Notes under the pieces: generated by a model
Told to the model about the DNA's origin: nothing
Databases searched by the model: none
What the model saw: only the letters and a program-made list of their open reading frames with translations
Shown here: positions 25,701 through 33,688 of the stretch, one piece after another
Layout: each line of letters opens with the position of its first letter
Position numbering within the stretch: position 1 is the first letter of the stretch
Assembly: GCA_012934845.2 (NCBI GenBank)
Contig: WNNJ02001104.1
Location: 415,128 to 479,127 of the forward strand
Origin: Pomphorhynchus laevis
Lineage: Eukaryota > Acanthocephala > Palaeacanthocephala > Echinorhynchida > Pomphorhynchidae
DNA length: 64,000 bases
Direction of reading: 5' to 3'
Made by a program: the position numbers and the translations under genes

Positions 25701-26769
25701 CTTGATGATCAGAACATCAATACATGGGTCGCATTTGCGTAAATGTCAACAGCTAACATGATAGAAGTGAAGCATTTGTTTGCAAATTTTGTTTATAAGT
25801 TCACTTTCATTTATGCCTGTTTTTAAATGCAAAATATTGAAAGAAAAATGATAAAGTGCGCAGATTTAATGAGAAACTAAATTTTATTTTTATTTATTGT
25901 GAGTTTCGGGTATTTTATCTCAATAAGAACTTCGCGTACTTTGCTTTCGCTTCATCTTTCAGTTATATTTATTCATTCCCACATAGCCGAAAGGGCTAAT
26001 AAATCATCTTATATTAATACATAATCATTTGGTTTTTATCAATAACAAATTCTGAAACTAATAACATAAAAGTTGCTGAAACGAAAATCCTTATAAAAAA
26101 CACCCCAAACCAACTATTAATCCTTATAATTTGTATTACTATTTCGATATTGAGCATTTGCATTTGCTTAAAACCTACGCAGAGTGTAACAACCCAACAA
26201 CACAATTACCGATTTAAATTATACAGTGACCAAATAATAAATTTACAACGAAAACACTAATTTGTGTGATCTTACCAAAGGCAATGCATTTAATGATCTT
26301 ATGTGATCATGTAATCTAAATCCTATCCTAACAGACATCAATGCCTTCAATGTTTGTTAACCAACAATAATGCTATCCAATAATGCGAAAAAATTTTGCA
26401 CAAATTTTAGAATAAAATAATTTCGGCATTTTTGTATAATTAAATAACAATAATTTAAAAAGCATAGTTTAAATATGTTAAGTTTTAATTACCACATCAG
26501 TAGCAGATGCTTCCTTCAACATCATAGCAGATATGTTATAATCTTTGAGTTTCATAGATGTAAGTGTCTTGTAATCAGGATCTTCATCCTAAACTCGACG
26601 AAATAGACAAGAAATAATAAATTAAAAATGTACATCTTGATCATCATTTGGAGCAATGGAGGATACATATTCTTCTGGACCACTACCTGCCAGCAACCTC
26701 GTGTCGATATCTAAATAAAATACAATTAATACATCGCGACAATTTTAACTAACCTTCGTGCTGAGCCAT
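1546..26769 (-). CDS. SF3B1: Splicing factor 3B subunit 1 (16 coding exons)
   Basis: SF3B1 is the HEAT-repeat scaffold of SF3b in the nuclear U2 snRNP; it clamps the branch-site helix together with PHF5A. The coding exons in order on the minus strand are 26769-26754, 26710-26634, 26588-26493, 24189-24066, 21928-21855, 21804-21399, 21347-20338, 19370-19100, 16855-16710, 14524-14252, 12521-12117, 12069-11891, 6958-6648, 5290-5143, 5094-4878 and 1704-1546. Every intron is GT-AG, all phases fit, and the total is 3912 nt with a TAG stop. Residues about 130-330 carry Trp-Asp and Thr-Pro ULM repeats that bind U2AF-type UHM domains. From about residue 500 the HEAT repeats are nearly human-like. The cancer-hotspot equivalents R624, H661, K665 and K699 are unchanged. 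The N-terminus lacks about 40 residues found in human. The start is chosen because MAQHEDI aligns with the human HEDI segment; an upstream non-coding exon is possible. Confidence 0.97.
2127..2292. repeat. Foldback with ~66-bp imperfect arms
   Basis: Positions 2127-2192 and 2228-2292 are reverse complements at roughly 80% by eye, with a ~35-nt loop. The right arm is the first part of the 213-bp tandem unit. Penelope-like elements often carry inverted or tandem terminal copies, so this may be such a terminus; no RT sequence is attached. Confidence 0.6.
2196..2786. repeat. 213-bp tandem repeat, ~2.8 copies
   Basis: Units begin at 2196, 2409 and 2622 and are almost identical; the third has a 1-nt loss in a T/A run and stops at about 2786. 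Each unit contains CTGAAGATG ... GAAA around a TAAC/GTTA stem. High identity between units suggests recent amplification. Confidence 0.9.
3216..3700. repeat. ~209-bp tandem repeat, ~2.3 copies
   Basis: Units begin at 3216, 3425 and 3637 (spacing 209 and 212). Copies differ by a few substitutions and a 3-nt insertion near 3614. The third copy breaks off near 3700. No coding content. Confidence 0.88.
4878..5094 (-). CDS. SF3B1: SF3B1 coding exon 15 (residues 1179-1251)
   Basis: It encodes [20 protein letters not shown] and [19 protein letters not shown], ending YYTLQ. Donor GTTAGC, with a 3173-nt intron behind it. Confidence 0.95.
5143..5290 (-). CDS. SF3B1: SF3B1 coding exon 14 (residues 1130-1178)
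   Basis: It encodes [19 protein letters not shown] through [10 protein letters not shown]. The split codon at its start gives Gly where human has Ala (LPALMNEY). The following intron is 48 nt. Confidence 0.95.
5291..6647 (-). other. SF3B1 intron 13, nothing identified
   Basis: AT-rich intron of 1357 nt. The only structure noted is a hairpin with 9-bp arms (5614-5622 and 5633-5641). No coding or mobile-element similarity is visible. Confidence 0.6.
6648..6958 (-). CDS. SF3B1: SF3B1 coding exon 13 (residues 1026-1129)
   Basis: This exon forms the branch-adenosine and pladienolide pocket region ([17 protein letters not shown] ... [17 protein letters not shown]). Human K1071 and R1074 are kept (1070, 1073), but human V1078 is Ile1077. 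Donor GTAATA. Confidence 0.96.
7390..7620 (+). other. GC-richer leader before the Penelope-like element
   Basis: About 200 nt of clearly higher GC than the flanks lies directly before the Penelope-like reading frame. It contains short stems (AGTTTAGT/ACTAAACT, GGTG-GCGA-CACC). I read it as the element's 5' UTR or terminal region; a hammerhead ribozyme core is not convincing. Confidence 0.4.
7632..9699 (+). mobile_element. Penelope-like element with N-terminal GIY-YIG (permuted)
   Basis: Retroelement remnant in SF3B1 intron 12. The first frame (7632-7907) has Cys-rich [11 protein letters not shown], then [17 protein letters not shown], a GIY-YIG signature with two Cys inside it, then RFRQH. 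A 1-nt frameshift near 7900 continues into 7945-9186 ([28 protein letters not shown], then a basic linker and RT N-terminal motifs [11 protein letters not shown] and YWNPKLHK). A single in-frame TGA (9184-9186) precedes 9205-9699 with RT motif A ([10 protein letters not shown]) and motif B ([10 protein letters not shown]). Motif C is lost where the element is cut off. The nuclease precedes the RT within one frame, the order known in the Naiad/Chlamys clade and opposite to canonical Penelope elements. Dead copy. Confidence 0.85.
10066..10400 (+). mobile_element. 3' end of a second Penelope-like element (canonical order)
   Basis: One frame reads [23 protein letters not shown]... followed by LNENDGYR, a TAA, ILNRD, a TGA and ASFF. 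This resembles the last part of the C-terminal GIY-YIG domain of canonical Penelope-like elements (ResExh: the Arg-x-x-x-Glu, LNRDGG block). The two stops sit where Gln/Arg and Trp are expected. The following non-coding part has CTGATGATG ... GAAATCGGAAA, similar in style to Penelope-type 3' tails. No RT is attached. Confidence 0.55.
10463..11320. repeat. Degenerate AT-rich repeat, four units
   Basis: The phrase TTACAGTCAT...GTGACATCAAAGTAGCATTAA recurs at about 10463, 10721, 10965 and 11268, separated by 240-300 nt of low-complexity A/T sequence. Unit length is irregular, unlike the 209- and 213-bp arrays, so this is an older or expanding array. Confidence 0.75.
11891..12069 (-). CDS. SF3B1: SF3B1 coding exon 12 (residues 967-1025)
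   Basis: It encodes [19 protein letters not shown] and [16 protein letters not shown]. The split Arg codon joins exon 13. Donor GTGCGT. Confidence 0.97.
12117..12521 (-). CDS. SF3B1: SF3B1 coding exon 11 (residues 832-966)
   Basis: It covers [18 protein letters not shown] through [16 protein letters not shown] and [10 protein letters not shown], ending KVCHE. It is 135 whole codons, with donor GTAAAA and a 47-nt intron behind it. Confidence 0.97.
12522..14251 (-). other. SF3B1 intron 10, holds a ubiquilin retrocopy
   Basis: The proximal 750 nt are AT-rich with nothing recognised. From about 13290 the opposite strand carries a dead ubiquilin copy that ends at 14056. Confidence 0.75.
13334..14056 (+). 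pseudogene. Ubiquilin-like processed pseudogene
   Basis: Ubiquilins shuttle ubiquitinated proteins to the proteasome using an N-terminal UBL and a C-terminal UBA domain. Over 723 nt one frame stays open without any frameshift but has six internal stops (including 13376, 13433, 13484 and 13607) before a final TAA at 14054-14056. The frame shows [10 protein letters not shown]-stop-IQRNL, like the ubiquilin SNPRAMQALLQIQQGLQ segment, and a UBA domain ([19 protein letters not shown] ... ERIKEIL). It lacks introns and lies antisense inside SF3B1, so a retrocopy is likely. The UBL and STI1 parts further upstream are not visible. Confidence 0.8.
14252..14524 (-). CDS. SF3B1: SF3B1 coding exon 10 (residues 741-831)
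   Basis: It starts [17 protein letters not shown] and ends [10 protein letters not shown], both nearly identical to human HEAT repeats. It is in phase 0 at both ends, with donor GTGAGT. Confidence 0.97.
15460..16225 (+). mobile_element. Degenerate non-LTR RT remnant in SF3B1 intron 9
   Basis: Reading with stops gives [12 protein letters not shown]..., a linker typical of non-LTR ORF2, then [31 protein letters not shown] and IVEGQLPN. This matches the RT block IPIYKKG...CSNYRGITLLSLPGKV. Several stops and breaks make it clearly dead. The family differs from A-E in this window. Confidence 0.65.
16710..16855 (-). CDS. SF3B1: SF3B1 coding exon 9 (residues 692-740)
   Basis: It encodes [21 protein letters not shown] and HRGK; Lys699 equals human K700, the commonest mutated residue in myelodysplasia. 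Donor GTTAAT, acceptor TTTTAG. Confidence 0.96.
16856..19099 (-). other. SF3B1 intron 8, AT-rich, one strong hairpin
   Basis: 2244 nt with no coding sequence seen. Its one striking feature is the 25-bp perfect inverted repeat at 18821-18898. Confidence 0.7.
18821..18898. repeat. 25-bp perfect inverted repeat with internal third copy
   Basis: 18821-18845 and 18874-18898 are exact reverse complements. The 28-nt spacer itself contains a partial direct copy of the left arm (about 18851-18871). The arms are GC-richer than the surrounding intron. Confidence 0.9.
19100..19370 (-). CDS. SF3B1: SF3B1 coding exon 8 (residues 602-691)
   Basis: HEAT repeats with [19 protein letters not shown] and [14 protein letters not shown]. 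The equivalents of human hotspot residues R625, H662 and K666 (here 624, 661, 665) are unchanged. Donor GTATAT. Confidence 0.97.
19371..20337 (-). other. SF3B1 intron 7 with a 34-bp perfect palindrome
   Basis: AT-rich 967-nt intron. Positions 19913-19946 form a perfect 34-bp palindrome centred on AATT. Nothing coding is visible. Confidence 0.8.
20338..21347 (-). CDS. SF3B1: SF3B1 coding exon 7 (residues 265-601)
   Basis: The largest exon carries [37 protein letters not shown], the VLPPP and [13 protein letters not shown] motifs, then the first HEAT repeats through [11 protein letters not shown]. The stretch between SRWDETPG and MTPEQ is longer than in human and rich in Gly, Thr and Pro. Donor GTTAGT. 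Confidence 0.96.
21399..21804 (-). CDS. SF3B1: SF3B1 coding exon 6 (residues 130-264)
   Basis: This is the ULM-rich N-terminal region with [35 protein letters not shown] and [12 protein letters not shown]. The human Trp of SSWDQAETPGHTP is Phe here. The many TP dipeptides are known CDK-type phosphorylation sites in the family. Acceptor AAAACAG is weaker than the others. Confidence 0.93.
21855..21928 (-). CDS. SF3B1: SF3B1 coding exon 5 (residues 105-129)
   Basis: It encodes [19 protein letters not shown], matching the human GGKTPDPKMNARTYMDVMREQ. Donor GTACTT; the next intron is 50 nt. Confidence 0.92.
21929..24065 (-). other. SF3B1 intron 4, nothing identified
   Basis: 2137 nt of AT-rich sequence without a recognisable gene, element or array. 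Confidence 0.6.
24066..24189 (-). CDS. SF3B1: SF3B1 coding exon 4 (residues 64-104)
   Basis: It encodes [17 protein letters not shown] and [13 protein letters not shown], which closely match the human DPFAEHRPPKIADRE and MIISPERLDPFADG. Acceptor TTTTTGCAG, donor GTAGGT. Confidence 0.93.
24427..25490 (-). mobile_element. Duplicated Penelope-like fragment flanked by direct repeats
   Basis: On the minus strand a frame reads [20 protein letters not shown], matching [17 protein letters not shown] in the element at 7945-9186. The fragment occurs twice in tandem, 248 nt apart (about 24643-24830 and 24891-25075). Related 120-130-bp direct repeats lie outside, at about 24429-24560 and 25361-25490, at perhaps 75% identity. 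The outer repeats could be the pseudo-LTRs that Penelope-like elements often carry. Confidence 0.65.
25500..26492 (-). other. Rest of SF3B1 intron 3
   Basis: Part of the 2303-nt intron 3. A plus-strand frame without start is open at about 25535-25750 (ending [13 protein letters not shown]...) but I do not recognise it. No other feature is seen. Confidence 0.5.
26493..26588 (-). CDS. SF3B1: SF3B1 coding exon 3 (residues 32-63)
   Basis: These 32 whole codons form a poorly conserved linker ([14 protein letters not shown]...) placed between the acidic stretch and the DPFA motif. Donor GTAATT. Identity rests on position, phase and splice sites rather than on strong similarity. Confidence 0.8.
26634..26710 (-). 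CDS. SF3B1: SF3B1 coding exon 2 (residues 6-31)
   Basis: This exon encodes the segment ending [10 protein letters not shown], which aligns with the human YVTSIAATELEDD region. Donor GTACAT, acceptor TTTAG. The following intron is 45 nt. Confidence 0.85.
26754..26769 (-). CDS. SF3B1: SF3B1 coding exon 1 (residues 1-5)
   Basis: This 16-nt coding part encodes MAQHE plus the first base of Asp6, then a GTTAGT donor. It joins exon 2 to read HEDI, a motif near the human N-terminus. The intron behind it is only 43 nt. Confidence 0.85.
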
Positions 26770-27195
26770 TGCTTGCTAACAAAACAGTTATTGTTTGTAA
26801 TTTATCAGAATAAAATATGAATCTACAATGAACATTTAGCTACCGATTTTATTAAATATAAGATAGTGATATCGATTATTTAAAATCGATGATGGAAATA
26901 TAAAAGAGAAATTACAATTTAATAAATAAATATAAAAACTCAAAATTCAAATACATCAGTTACTAACAATTGAACTAACAATTAAAAAATAATGTAAAGA
27001 ATTTGTAAATCATCTTTTTGTTTTGAAAACAAAACAGAAAGTTATTTTGAACAACACCCTGAGCCGATGCTATAAAAGATTTTTATAAAAGTATAAAAGG
27101 AAATTACAAAAACACTGCAAAGAATAAATTCAACTTTAAATATTACTAATATTTTAAATATTTCGTTCAATGTATTTTAAAGAGTCTGCAAAGCA
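26770..27195. other. Upstream region of SF3B1
   Basis: The SF3B1 5' UTR and promoter should lie here or just beyond. I see no clear TATA box, initiator or CpG cluster that could be singled out in this AT-rich sequence. Confidence 0.4.
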
Positions 27196-27204
27196 GGGAA
27201 ATAA

Positions 27205-27405
27205 TAATAATTTATTTAAAGTGGCAAATGCGTGCCAGCTGCATGCTTACAAGTCCACTAACTAACATAAACACAGCAAAAGTCATACAGATTATGACCG
27301 GAATTCAATTGCTGATGACGGCAGCATGTTCCAACTGTTAATTACATATAAATTAATTAAATCGTTTAAATATGATCGGATTTGGCGTTTGAAACACAAC
27401 ATTCC
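27205..27405 (-). mobile_element. 3' end of a family A/B-related retrotransposon, copy 1
   Basis: The minus strand ends in GTAAGC...GGCACGCATTTGCCACTTTAAATAAA, the conserved 3' tail of families A and B. The ORF2 end is interrupted by an insertion and is not readable. Strongly 5'-truncated. Confidence 0.7.
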
Positions 27406-27429
27406 CTAAATATGAAATAAAGATTTTTT

Positions 27430-27910
27430 AATAATAATTTATTTAAAGTGGCAAATGCGTGCCAACTGCACGCTTACAAGTCCAGTAACAAAAAAAACAC
27501 ATCACATGTCATGTAGATAAATACTTTAAATTGTTTTAATGATACCGGATAAGGCGTTTGAAGCAGGCCATAAAGGTTGATTGGCGTATATAAATTAGCA
27601 GATAATTTAAAGTGGCAAATGCGTGCCAACTGCACGCTTACAAGTCCAGTAACAAAAAAAACACATCACATGTCATGTAGATAAATACTTTAAATTGTTT
27701 TGACCGGATAAGGCGTTTGAAGCAGGCCAGAAAGGTTGATTGGCGTATATAAATTGGTGATAATTTCACAAGAGCAGCCACAAGGAAGGAGCTGAAGCCA
27801 AAATAGGTAGAGTAGTTTGGGACATGTGAAAGAAAGGAATTACGGGAACGCAAGGTACAGTAAACAGAACGAGAATTGTCGAGAAAAGGAAGGTTGAATA
27901 GATTATACAA
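27430..27910 (-). mobile_element. 3' ends of a family A/B-related retrotransposon, tandem copies
   Basis: Two 3' ends lie in tandem with a 164-nt spacing (27447 and 27611); the shared part is nearly identical, so it is a recent duplication. The longer one keeps the ORF2 C-terminus (27638-27910: NLPFLDNSRSVYC, HVPNYSTYFGFSSFLVAA), matching the last 90 residues of family A. Strongly 5'-truncated and dead. Confidence 0.75.
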
Positions 27911-29261
27911 CCTATTAATTCACCTAAATAGGTGAATTGGGATGTATAATGTTATAATGAAAAGAATGGAAAATTAAAAATAGTAAAATAAAAAATAACT
28001 AATAAAAAATAAACTATAAATAATCTAAAGATTATAACATTTTGAAATTTATAAATTTGTCTTTAATTTACAATCAAATAAATATTATCCGTTTATTTTT
28101 AGGAATATCTACATTTTTTGGTAATTTTTAAAATGTATAATCTAACTTAAAGTGCAATAAAGTTATAACTTCAAGTAAAACTAAATACGACTTAAATAAA
28201 ATTAATCTATAAAAAATTAAAAGATAAAAATTGAATTTCCTGTCATATTAATTTTTAATTTCTAAATTGAATTAATTACCGATTTTAAAAATTAATGATT
28301 TAATGCGATTTTGAAAATCGCATGGCACAAATCACAGATGTATCACCAAATGTACGCATATAAAAATTACTTTAATCGAAATTATACTTAAGTAAAACTA
28401 CAAAAAGGTATCAATGATGACAAAGTTTAAATATTTACAAAATTTAAAGATATTAAATATTTTTAAAATTAGCATTCATACTAGCAGGAATTTACCAATA
28501 AGCAGTTGCCACTCGATTCACAAGGCCTAATGAGTTAATTTATAAAAATGCAGTCAAAAAGTGCATTTTCAAAACTGCATTCCTCAGTAAATAAAATCAG
28601 TTACTGTAAAATAGAACAATATTTATTTGAAAGGTTTGAAAGGTATCAATTAAGAATATCCTACTTTTATCAATCAAAAAAGTATGACAAGTGAGTACGT
28701 TTTTATATTTGAATATTTCATTTTACTGAAATTATTATAAAATTTGCTAGATTTTCAAATTATATTCAAACTTCTCAAGTATTATAGAGTCGCTTTAATG
28801 TCATCGTCTCAAAATCAGAATTTTATGGCAAAGAAAATTGAAATGTTTTAACGGCCATAAAAATACATAGTTTATAAACAATGGTCGTTGCGATCAAATT
28901 ATCGAACGCTGATCCACTAAAAAATGACACATCAAATTAGGTAAAATCAAGAAGCAAAAAGAATGACAGTTGCCAAGGGAGATTAGGGATGTGAGATAAA
29001 ATTTTTTGTAACGTGTGAAGTATATAAAAGTACGTATGTGATCAGGTTAAACTTTCCTGGTTTACAGGTCGGCAATGGAGTAAGATCGACGACCAAATTT
29101 TGAGGAAGATTCGAAGTGTTGCAGTAAAACATAAAATTTTCGTGGCGAATTCAAAATCAATGATACATCGTAAAATACTACCTATATAGTCAGAATATCA
29201 TTTAATACCCATAATAGAAACGACACTAGCACATTCATAATAAATGCAGCAATTAATAATA
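27911..29261. other. AT-rich spacer, nothing identified
   Basis: About 1.35 kb between two retroelement fragments with no reading frame or repeat that I recognise. Confidence 0.55.
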
Positions 29262-29333
29262 ATACAAATTTATTTAATGTGGCAAATGCGTACAAGCTGT
29301 ACGCTTACAAGTCCACAAACAAAAATGAGAAAG

Positions 29334-32233
29334 TCAAGCAGATAAATTGTTAAAATGGGATCGGATTTGTCGTTTGAAGCACTGCAGGGAAGTTGATTGG
29401 CGTATATGAATGAGCAGATGATTCCACGATAGAGGAACAGCCACCAGGAAGCAGCGGAGTCCAAAGGAGGTAGAGTAGTTTGGGACATGTAAAAGAAGGG
29501 AATTACAGGAACGCAAGGAACAGTAAACAGGACGGGAATTATCAAGAAAAGGAAGGTTGAGAAATGAAGGGGTATGAAAAGTTACAAGGCGGAAAGCAAC
29601 GATAAAAAGACGAATTTGAACACGACAATAAATTGTAGGCAAATCGAAAGAAGCAAGATGGTAGGATGTATGATCAAAACGACGAAGACGGAGGAGAATT
29701 CGGACAGCTAAGTTGACAATGCGTTGTAGGGGAAGAAGAGTGGATTTAGGTGAGTTGGAAAATAGACTAAGACAATAATCGAGTCTAGAAAAAAGGAGAG
29801 ATGATATGAGAGTCATACAAGAACAGAAATCGATCAGTCTACGAACTTGACGGAGGTTGCGGAGTATCAAGGTAGATGAGTGTACTTTATCTCTAACGAA
29901 AGGTTTAAGTGAAAGTCGGTTGTCAAAATGGAAGCCTATGAAAACGAGATTATCAACGATAGGAAGAATTATAGAATTTAATGATACGGAGGGAGGTTCG
30001 AAGCCGATGCGTTGAAGTAGGATCCACATAATTTTGGATTTATCAGGATTCAGAGAAAGGCGAAGAGAAGAAAGATGATTATAAATTGAGACAAGACCGT
30101 CCGAAGCGGAAACACTAAGATCGTGAATACGATAAACAGGTGCATGAGCATAGATGATAATGTCATCAGCATATTGCATAACATGGAAGTTAAATTTATG
30201 AGAAATCGAAGACAAATCACCAAGAAGAAGAGAGAAAAGTATAGGGCCTAATACGGAGCCTTGTGGAACACCGGACGGAATGGACGAAGGATGGGAGAGA
30301 GAAGAGTTAGAATATACGCGAAATGTACGGTTTGATAGATATGAAGAAAACCATGATACAGTGGGTAAAGAGAAGCCATAATCATGACGAAGGCGATGGA
30401 GAAGAATTGAGTGATCGACGATGTCAAAAGCAGACGATAGATCAAGAGAAACTATGACACTACATAATTTATGATCGCGCGATATGAGTAAGTCGTTATA
30501 AACTTTAAGACATGCAATTTCGGTAGAGTAATTAGAGCGAAAAGCGGCTTGGAAGGGAGGAAATAAGTTAGAGGAATAGAGATATGTATTAACTTGCTTA
30601 AGAACGAGACGCTCAAAGAGTTTAGAGAGGGTTGGGAGAAGTGAAATAGGACGGTACGAAGATGGTAGTGAGGAGTCGAGAGATTGCTTTTTGATGAGAG
30701 GACGAACAGTGGCGCATTTCCAGATAGAAGGAAATGTACGGCTACGGATGGACGAGTTGAACAATGTGGTTAGGAAGGGTAAGATAACGGAGCAGATATT
30801 TTTAAGCAAGTGAGTGGGAATTGGGTCAGAAGGAGAGGTTTTATTAGGTAATGACAGCAGAACCGAAGAAACTTCATCAGACGAAACGGGAAGAATGTGG
30901 AATAGCTATGGGAAGAAAGTATTTAAAAAGATAGGCTATAATGGACATATGAATAGAAGGGAAAGTAAATTATATAGCTTAGATTGTAGATAAGAAGAAA
31001 ATTTATCAAGATTTATGTAACAATGGGTAGATGATAGTGAAAGAATTGAGTTTAAGATTTTCCAATGAGATTTAGAGTCGAAAGATGACTCAAGTTGATT
31101 TTGCCAAAAGATAGGACGTTTAGTACGTATAAGAATTAGATGTGAACGGCGTAGAGAAAAGTAGGAATCACGAAGATTTGGAGTGAGTGATTTGGGAGAA
31201 CGTTTAAGGAAGCGATTATACATACGAAAAGAGTGACGGAGTAGACACTTAGAAATACTACAGTCAGAATCGAACATGGGAGCATGGCGCAAGCGCTGGG
31301 AACGTCGAAGTCGACTAGGCAGAAGGTTATTGAGGATCGACGTAAGTTCAAAATCAAACAGAATGCAGAGATCATCGGGAGAGAGATAGTGAAGAGGAAG
31401 TGAAAATAGTGAAGAATTGAGTAAGGCTGTGCAGAGATCAGGGATATCGAGAAGCTTCCAGGGTCGACTTGGTGTAGATAATGGTAAAGGCGGAGAAGAA
31501 GGATGGGACGAGTAAGAGTAAGAGTGACAAGGAAATGATCGGACAAACCAGGATCAGTAATTGACAAGGAGGTATAGTCATTGAAGCAGTTAGGAACAGC
31601 AATGATGTCGAGAGCACCGCCGAGAATATGAGTTGGGCTTGTTGAAAGTAATTTATAGTTAAAATCAGAAAAAAGATTAGTTAAAGTGATAGAGTCAGAC
31701 GGGCGATCAAGACGAATGTTAAAGTCACCGAGAACAAAAGAATGAGTATAAGACAATGAACAGTGAGACATTAGATCTGCAAGGTCGTTAAAGAAGATAC
31801 GTGATGGGGCAACTGAACCTGGACGGTATACAATCACAAGTTCCAGAGGGAAAGGCGTTGATAATCTGCATATGAGTAATTCGAACGAAGTGTAACGGAT
31901 GTTAACGTTGATTTTACGTAAAGACATTGGGTGACGAGCAATGGCAACAATACCGCCATGGTTAGACGCAGTAGATGTATGAGATGTAATTTGACGAGCT
32001 GATTCAACTAGAGAACAACCAGAGCGACATAGATGACGAATAGCAAGATCGTCGGAATCAGAGTGCCAGGATTCGGTAATGCAGAGAATATCGATAGATA
32101 ATTGATCGAAGATATCGAGAAGCATATCAGCTTTATGAAGAATGGAGCGAGTATTGAATAGACTAAGACGAAAAGTATGCTTAGGAGCGAGATCGGCTAG
32201 CGAAGAAGACAAGGGGGAGAGATGGGACGCCAT
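29334..32233 (-). pseudogene. Family A ORF2 (APE endonuclease-RT), frameshifted
   Basis: The frame opens at 32233 (MASHLSP...) and keeps the APE motifs ITESWH, VYRPG, LGDFN and SDHF. Compared with A2, one C is lost near 31535 (after LTLTRP), and more breaks occur near 31000-30900. The RT part (29334-30809) is intact with LDLSSAFDIVDHS, GVPQGSVLGP and MQYADDIIIYAH. The copy cannot make a full ORF2 protein. Confidence 0.85.
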
Positions 32234-33522
32234 CGAATTTTTGGCCTTGTGTGAAGAACGTGAAAATTTCCGTTGATTTTACGTATAGATAAGGATGACT
32301 CGCCGTTTGTTTCACGTCGATGTTTTTCAATGCGAGCTAAATTGAGCTGGGCAATATCAGAAGGGGAGCGGTCAGGAAAGATACGGCAAGTAGAGGAAGT
32401 GGTAAGAAGTTTAAAACGTTGGGAGAGTACCGAAGAGGCATGTGAACTATGTCGGAAAACGATTTTTAAGAGTGGAGGACTGAGATGATTGGATTTAGTG
32501 GATTTGTTTAAACGAATAAAGGATACAGAAGCGATATTATTGAAGAGTGATGAGTTATCATCGGGTAGAATGGTTGCTAGGATAGACCTGAAAGCAGATA
32601 CATCATCATCGAGGCGAGATTGTGGAGAAGCAGATTCGGAAAGCTTTAAGTTTGATATGATTATACAGCGATCGCGCGAAGGAAAACGATTTCGTGGAAG
32701 TGGTGGACGGACAGAGCTGGTAGGAGTCGAGGTAGATGAGCAGATAGAAGTGGAAATGACAGGGGTGCTTGATAAAGAATTAATATTGGTTGGAGCAAGT
32801 GTGACAGGAGCGGGGTGTTGAATCGGTTGATCAGAGATGTGACTGGATATGATTTTAAATGAAGGATGTAAATTATTTGGAAGTGTTACGTGGGAGGTAG
32901 AGTAAGGAGAATTAAAATAGGTTGGGGCATGAGTGACAGGAATGGAGTGTTGAATCAGTTGATCGGAAATGTTACTGGAAATGATTTTGATGGAAGGGTG
33001 TAAATTATTGAGAGGTGATAAAGGAGAGGTCAAGTAATGAGTACGTGAGAAGAATAAAGAAGTTTGAGATTTATTTAGATTGGGACAGGAATAGGAAAGA
33101 GGAGGTACGAGATGAAAAGCTTTACCGTTAGCATTGTTAGAATGAGAAAGATTAATGGAAGTTTGGTACGTAGTTGAACGAGGAGTGTGTGAGAGAGTAG
33201 GTTTAATAATGGGATTATATGATGCGAAGTCAGGTGTTGATGCGAGGGAAACATCTAAAACAGCATTGGTCTGAGTGGTCGTGTGTGATACAGGAGTAGA
33301 TGAGCAGGATAACTGTAGTAGTCGTACTGATGTACAAAAACCGCAAGTGAAATGTTTACGTTTATACACCGAGTGGTCGGATATTTTAACACGAACAAGT
33401 GTCCATACATCGCAATCTTTGGAATCGCATCCAACTTCAAAGCTGGTATAACCATCATTGCATTCCGATGTGGAAGATTCTTGATCAGGAACAGGGATCT
33501 GAGATCGCGCTTTTTTAGGCAT
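32197..33522 (-). CDS. Family A retrotransposon ORF1 protein, 441 aa
   Basis: The ATG at 33520-33522 is chosen; an in-frame TTG nine codons upstream is less likely. The N-terminus has C32-x4-C37-x22-C60-x2-C63 (CDSKDC ... FTCGFC), a likely zinc-binding module. A low-complexity Ser/Thr/Pro middle follows. The C-terminal ~150 residues (RCIIISNLK, RLDDDVSAFRSIL, SFIRLNK, LKIVF, RIFPDRSPSDIAQL) look like the RRM-like nucleic-acid-binding fold of non-LTR ORF1 proteins. Its last 37 nt overlap the ORF2 start in another frame. ORF1 proteins coat element RNA. Confidence 0.85.
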   Translation of the reverse strand: MPKKARSQIPVPDQESSTSECNDGYTSFEVGCDSKDCDVWTLVRVKISDHSVYKRKHFTCGFCTSVRLLQLSCSSTPVSHTTTQTNAVLDVSLASTPDFASYNPIIKPTLSHTPRSTTYQTSINLSHSNNANGKAFHLVPPLSYSCPNLNKSQTSLFFSRTHYLTSPLSPLNNLHPSIKIISSNISDQLIQHSIPVTHAPTYFNSPYSTSHVTLPNNLHPSFKIISSHISDQPIQHPAPVTLAPTNINSLSSTPVISTSICSSTSTPTSSVRPPLPRNRFPSRDRCIIISNLKLSESASPQSRLDDDVSAFRSILATILPDDNSSLFNNIASVSFIRLNKSTKSNHLSPPLLKIVFRHSSHASSVLSQRFKLLTTSSTCRIFPDRSPSDIAQLNLARIEKHRRETNGESSLSIRKINGNFHVLHTRPKIRWRPISPPCLLR

Positions 33523-33688
33523 GACCTTTTGTCGATAGATTGAGCTCAATCCGCGAGCGTAGCGAGCGGAACTGACAGGAATAATCTGGAATGTAATTTG
33601 CTAGAACAGTTATAAATTTTCTTGTTACACACCATTAATGATTAATACCACAATAATCGAGATGTGGACATATAAAAGTATTATTATA

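Larger units (their letters stand above)
29262..33600 (-). mobile_element. Non-LTR retrotransposon, family A copy A1 (near full length)
   Basis: Its 3' end is at 29262 (tail AAATAAATTTGTATTATTATT) and its 5' end is somewhere near 33560-33690. It carries a complete ORF1 and a broken ORF2 with APE endonuclease and RT, without a C-terminal RNase H that I can see. The domain plan and motifs suit the CR1/Jockey superfamily; I cannot assign the clade. No clear target-site duplication is visible. Confidence 0.85.

Noticed and set aside
32273-32821. Plus-strand frames of 71 and 110 aa over A1
   Set aside because: They are antisense to the conserved ORF1 of family A and recur antisense in A2 only because the sequence is shared.
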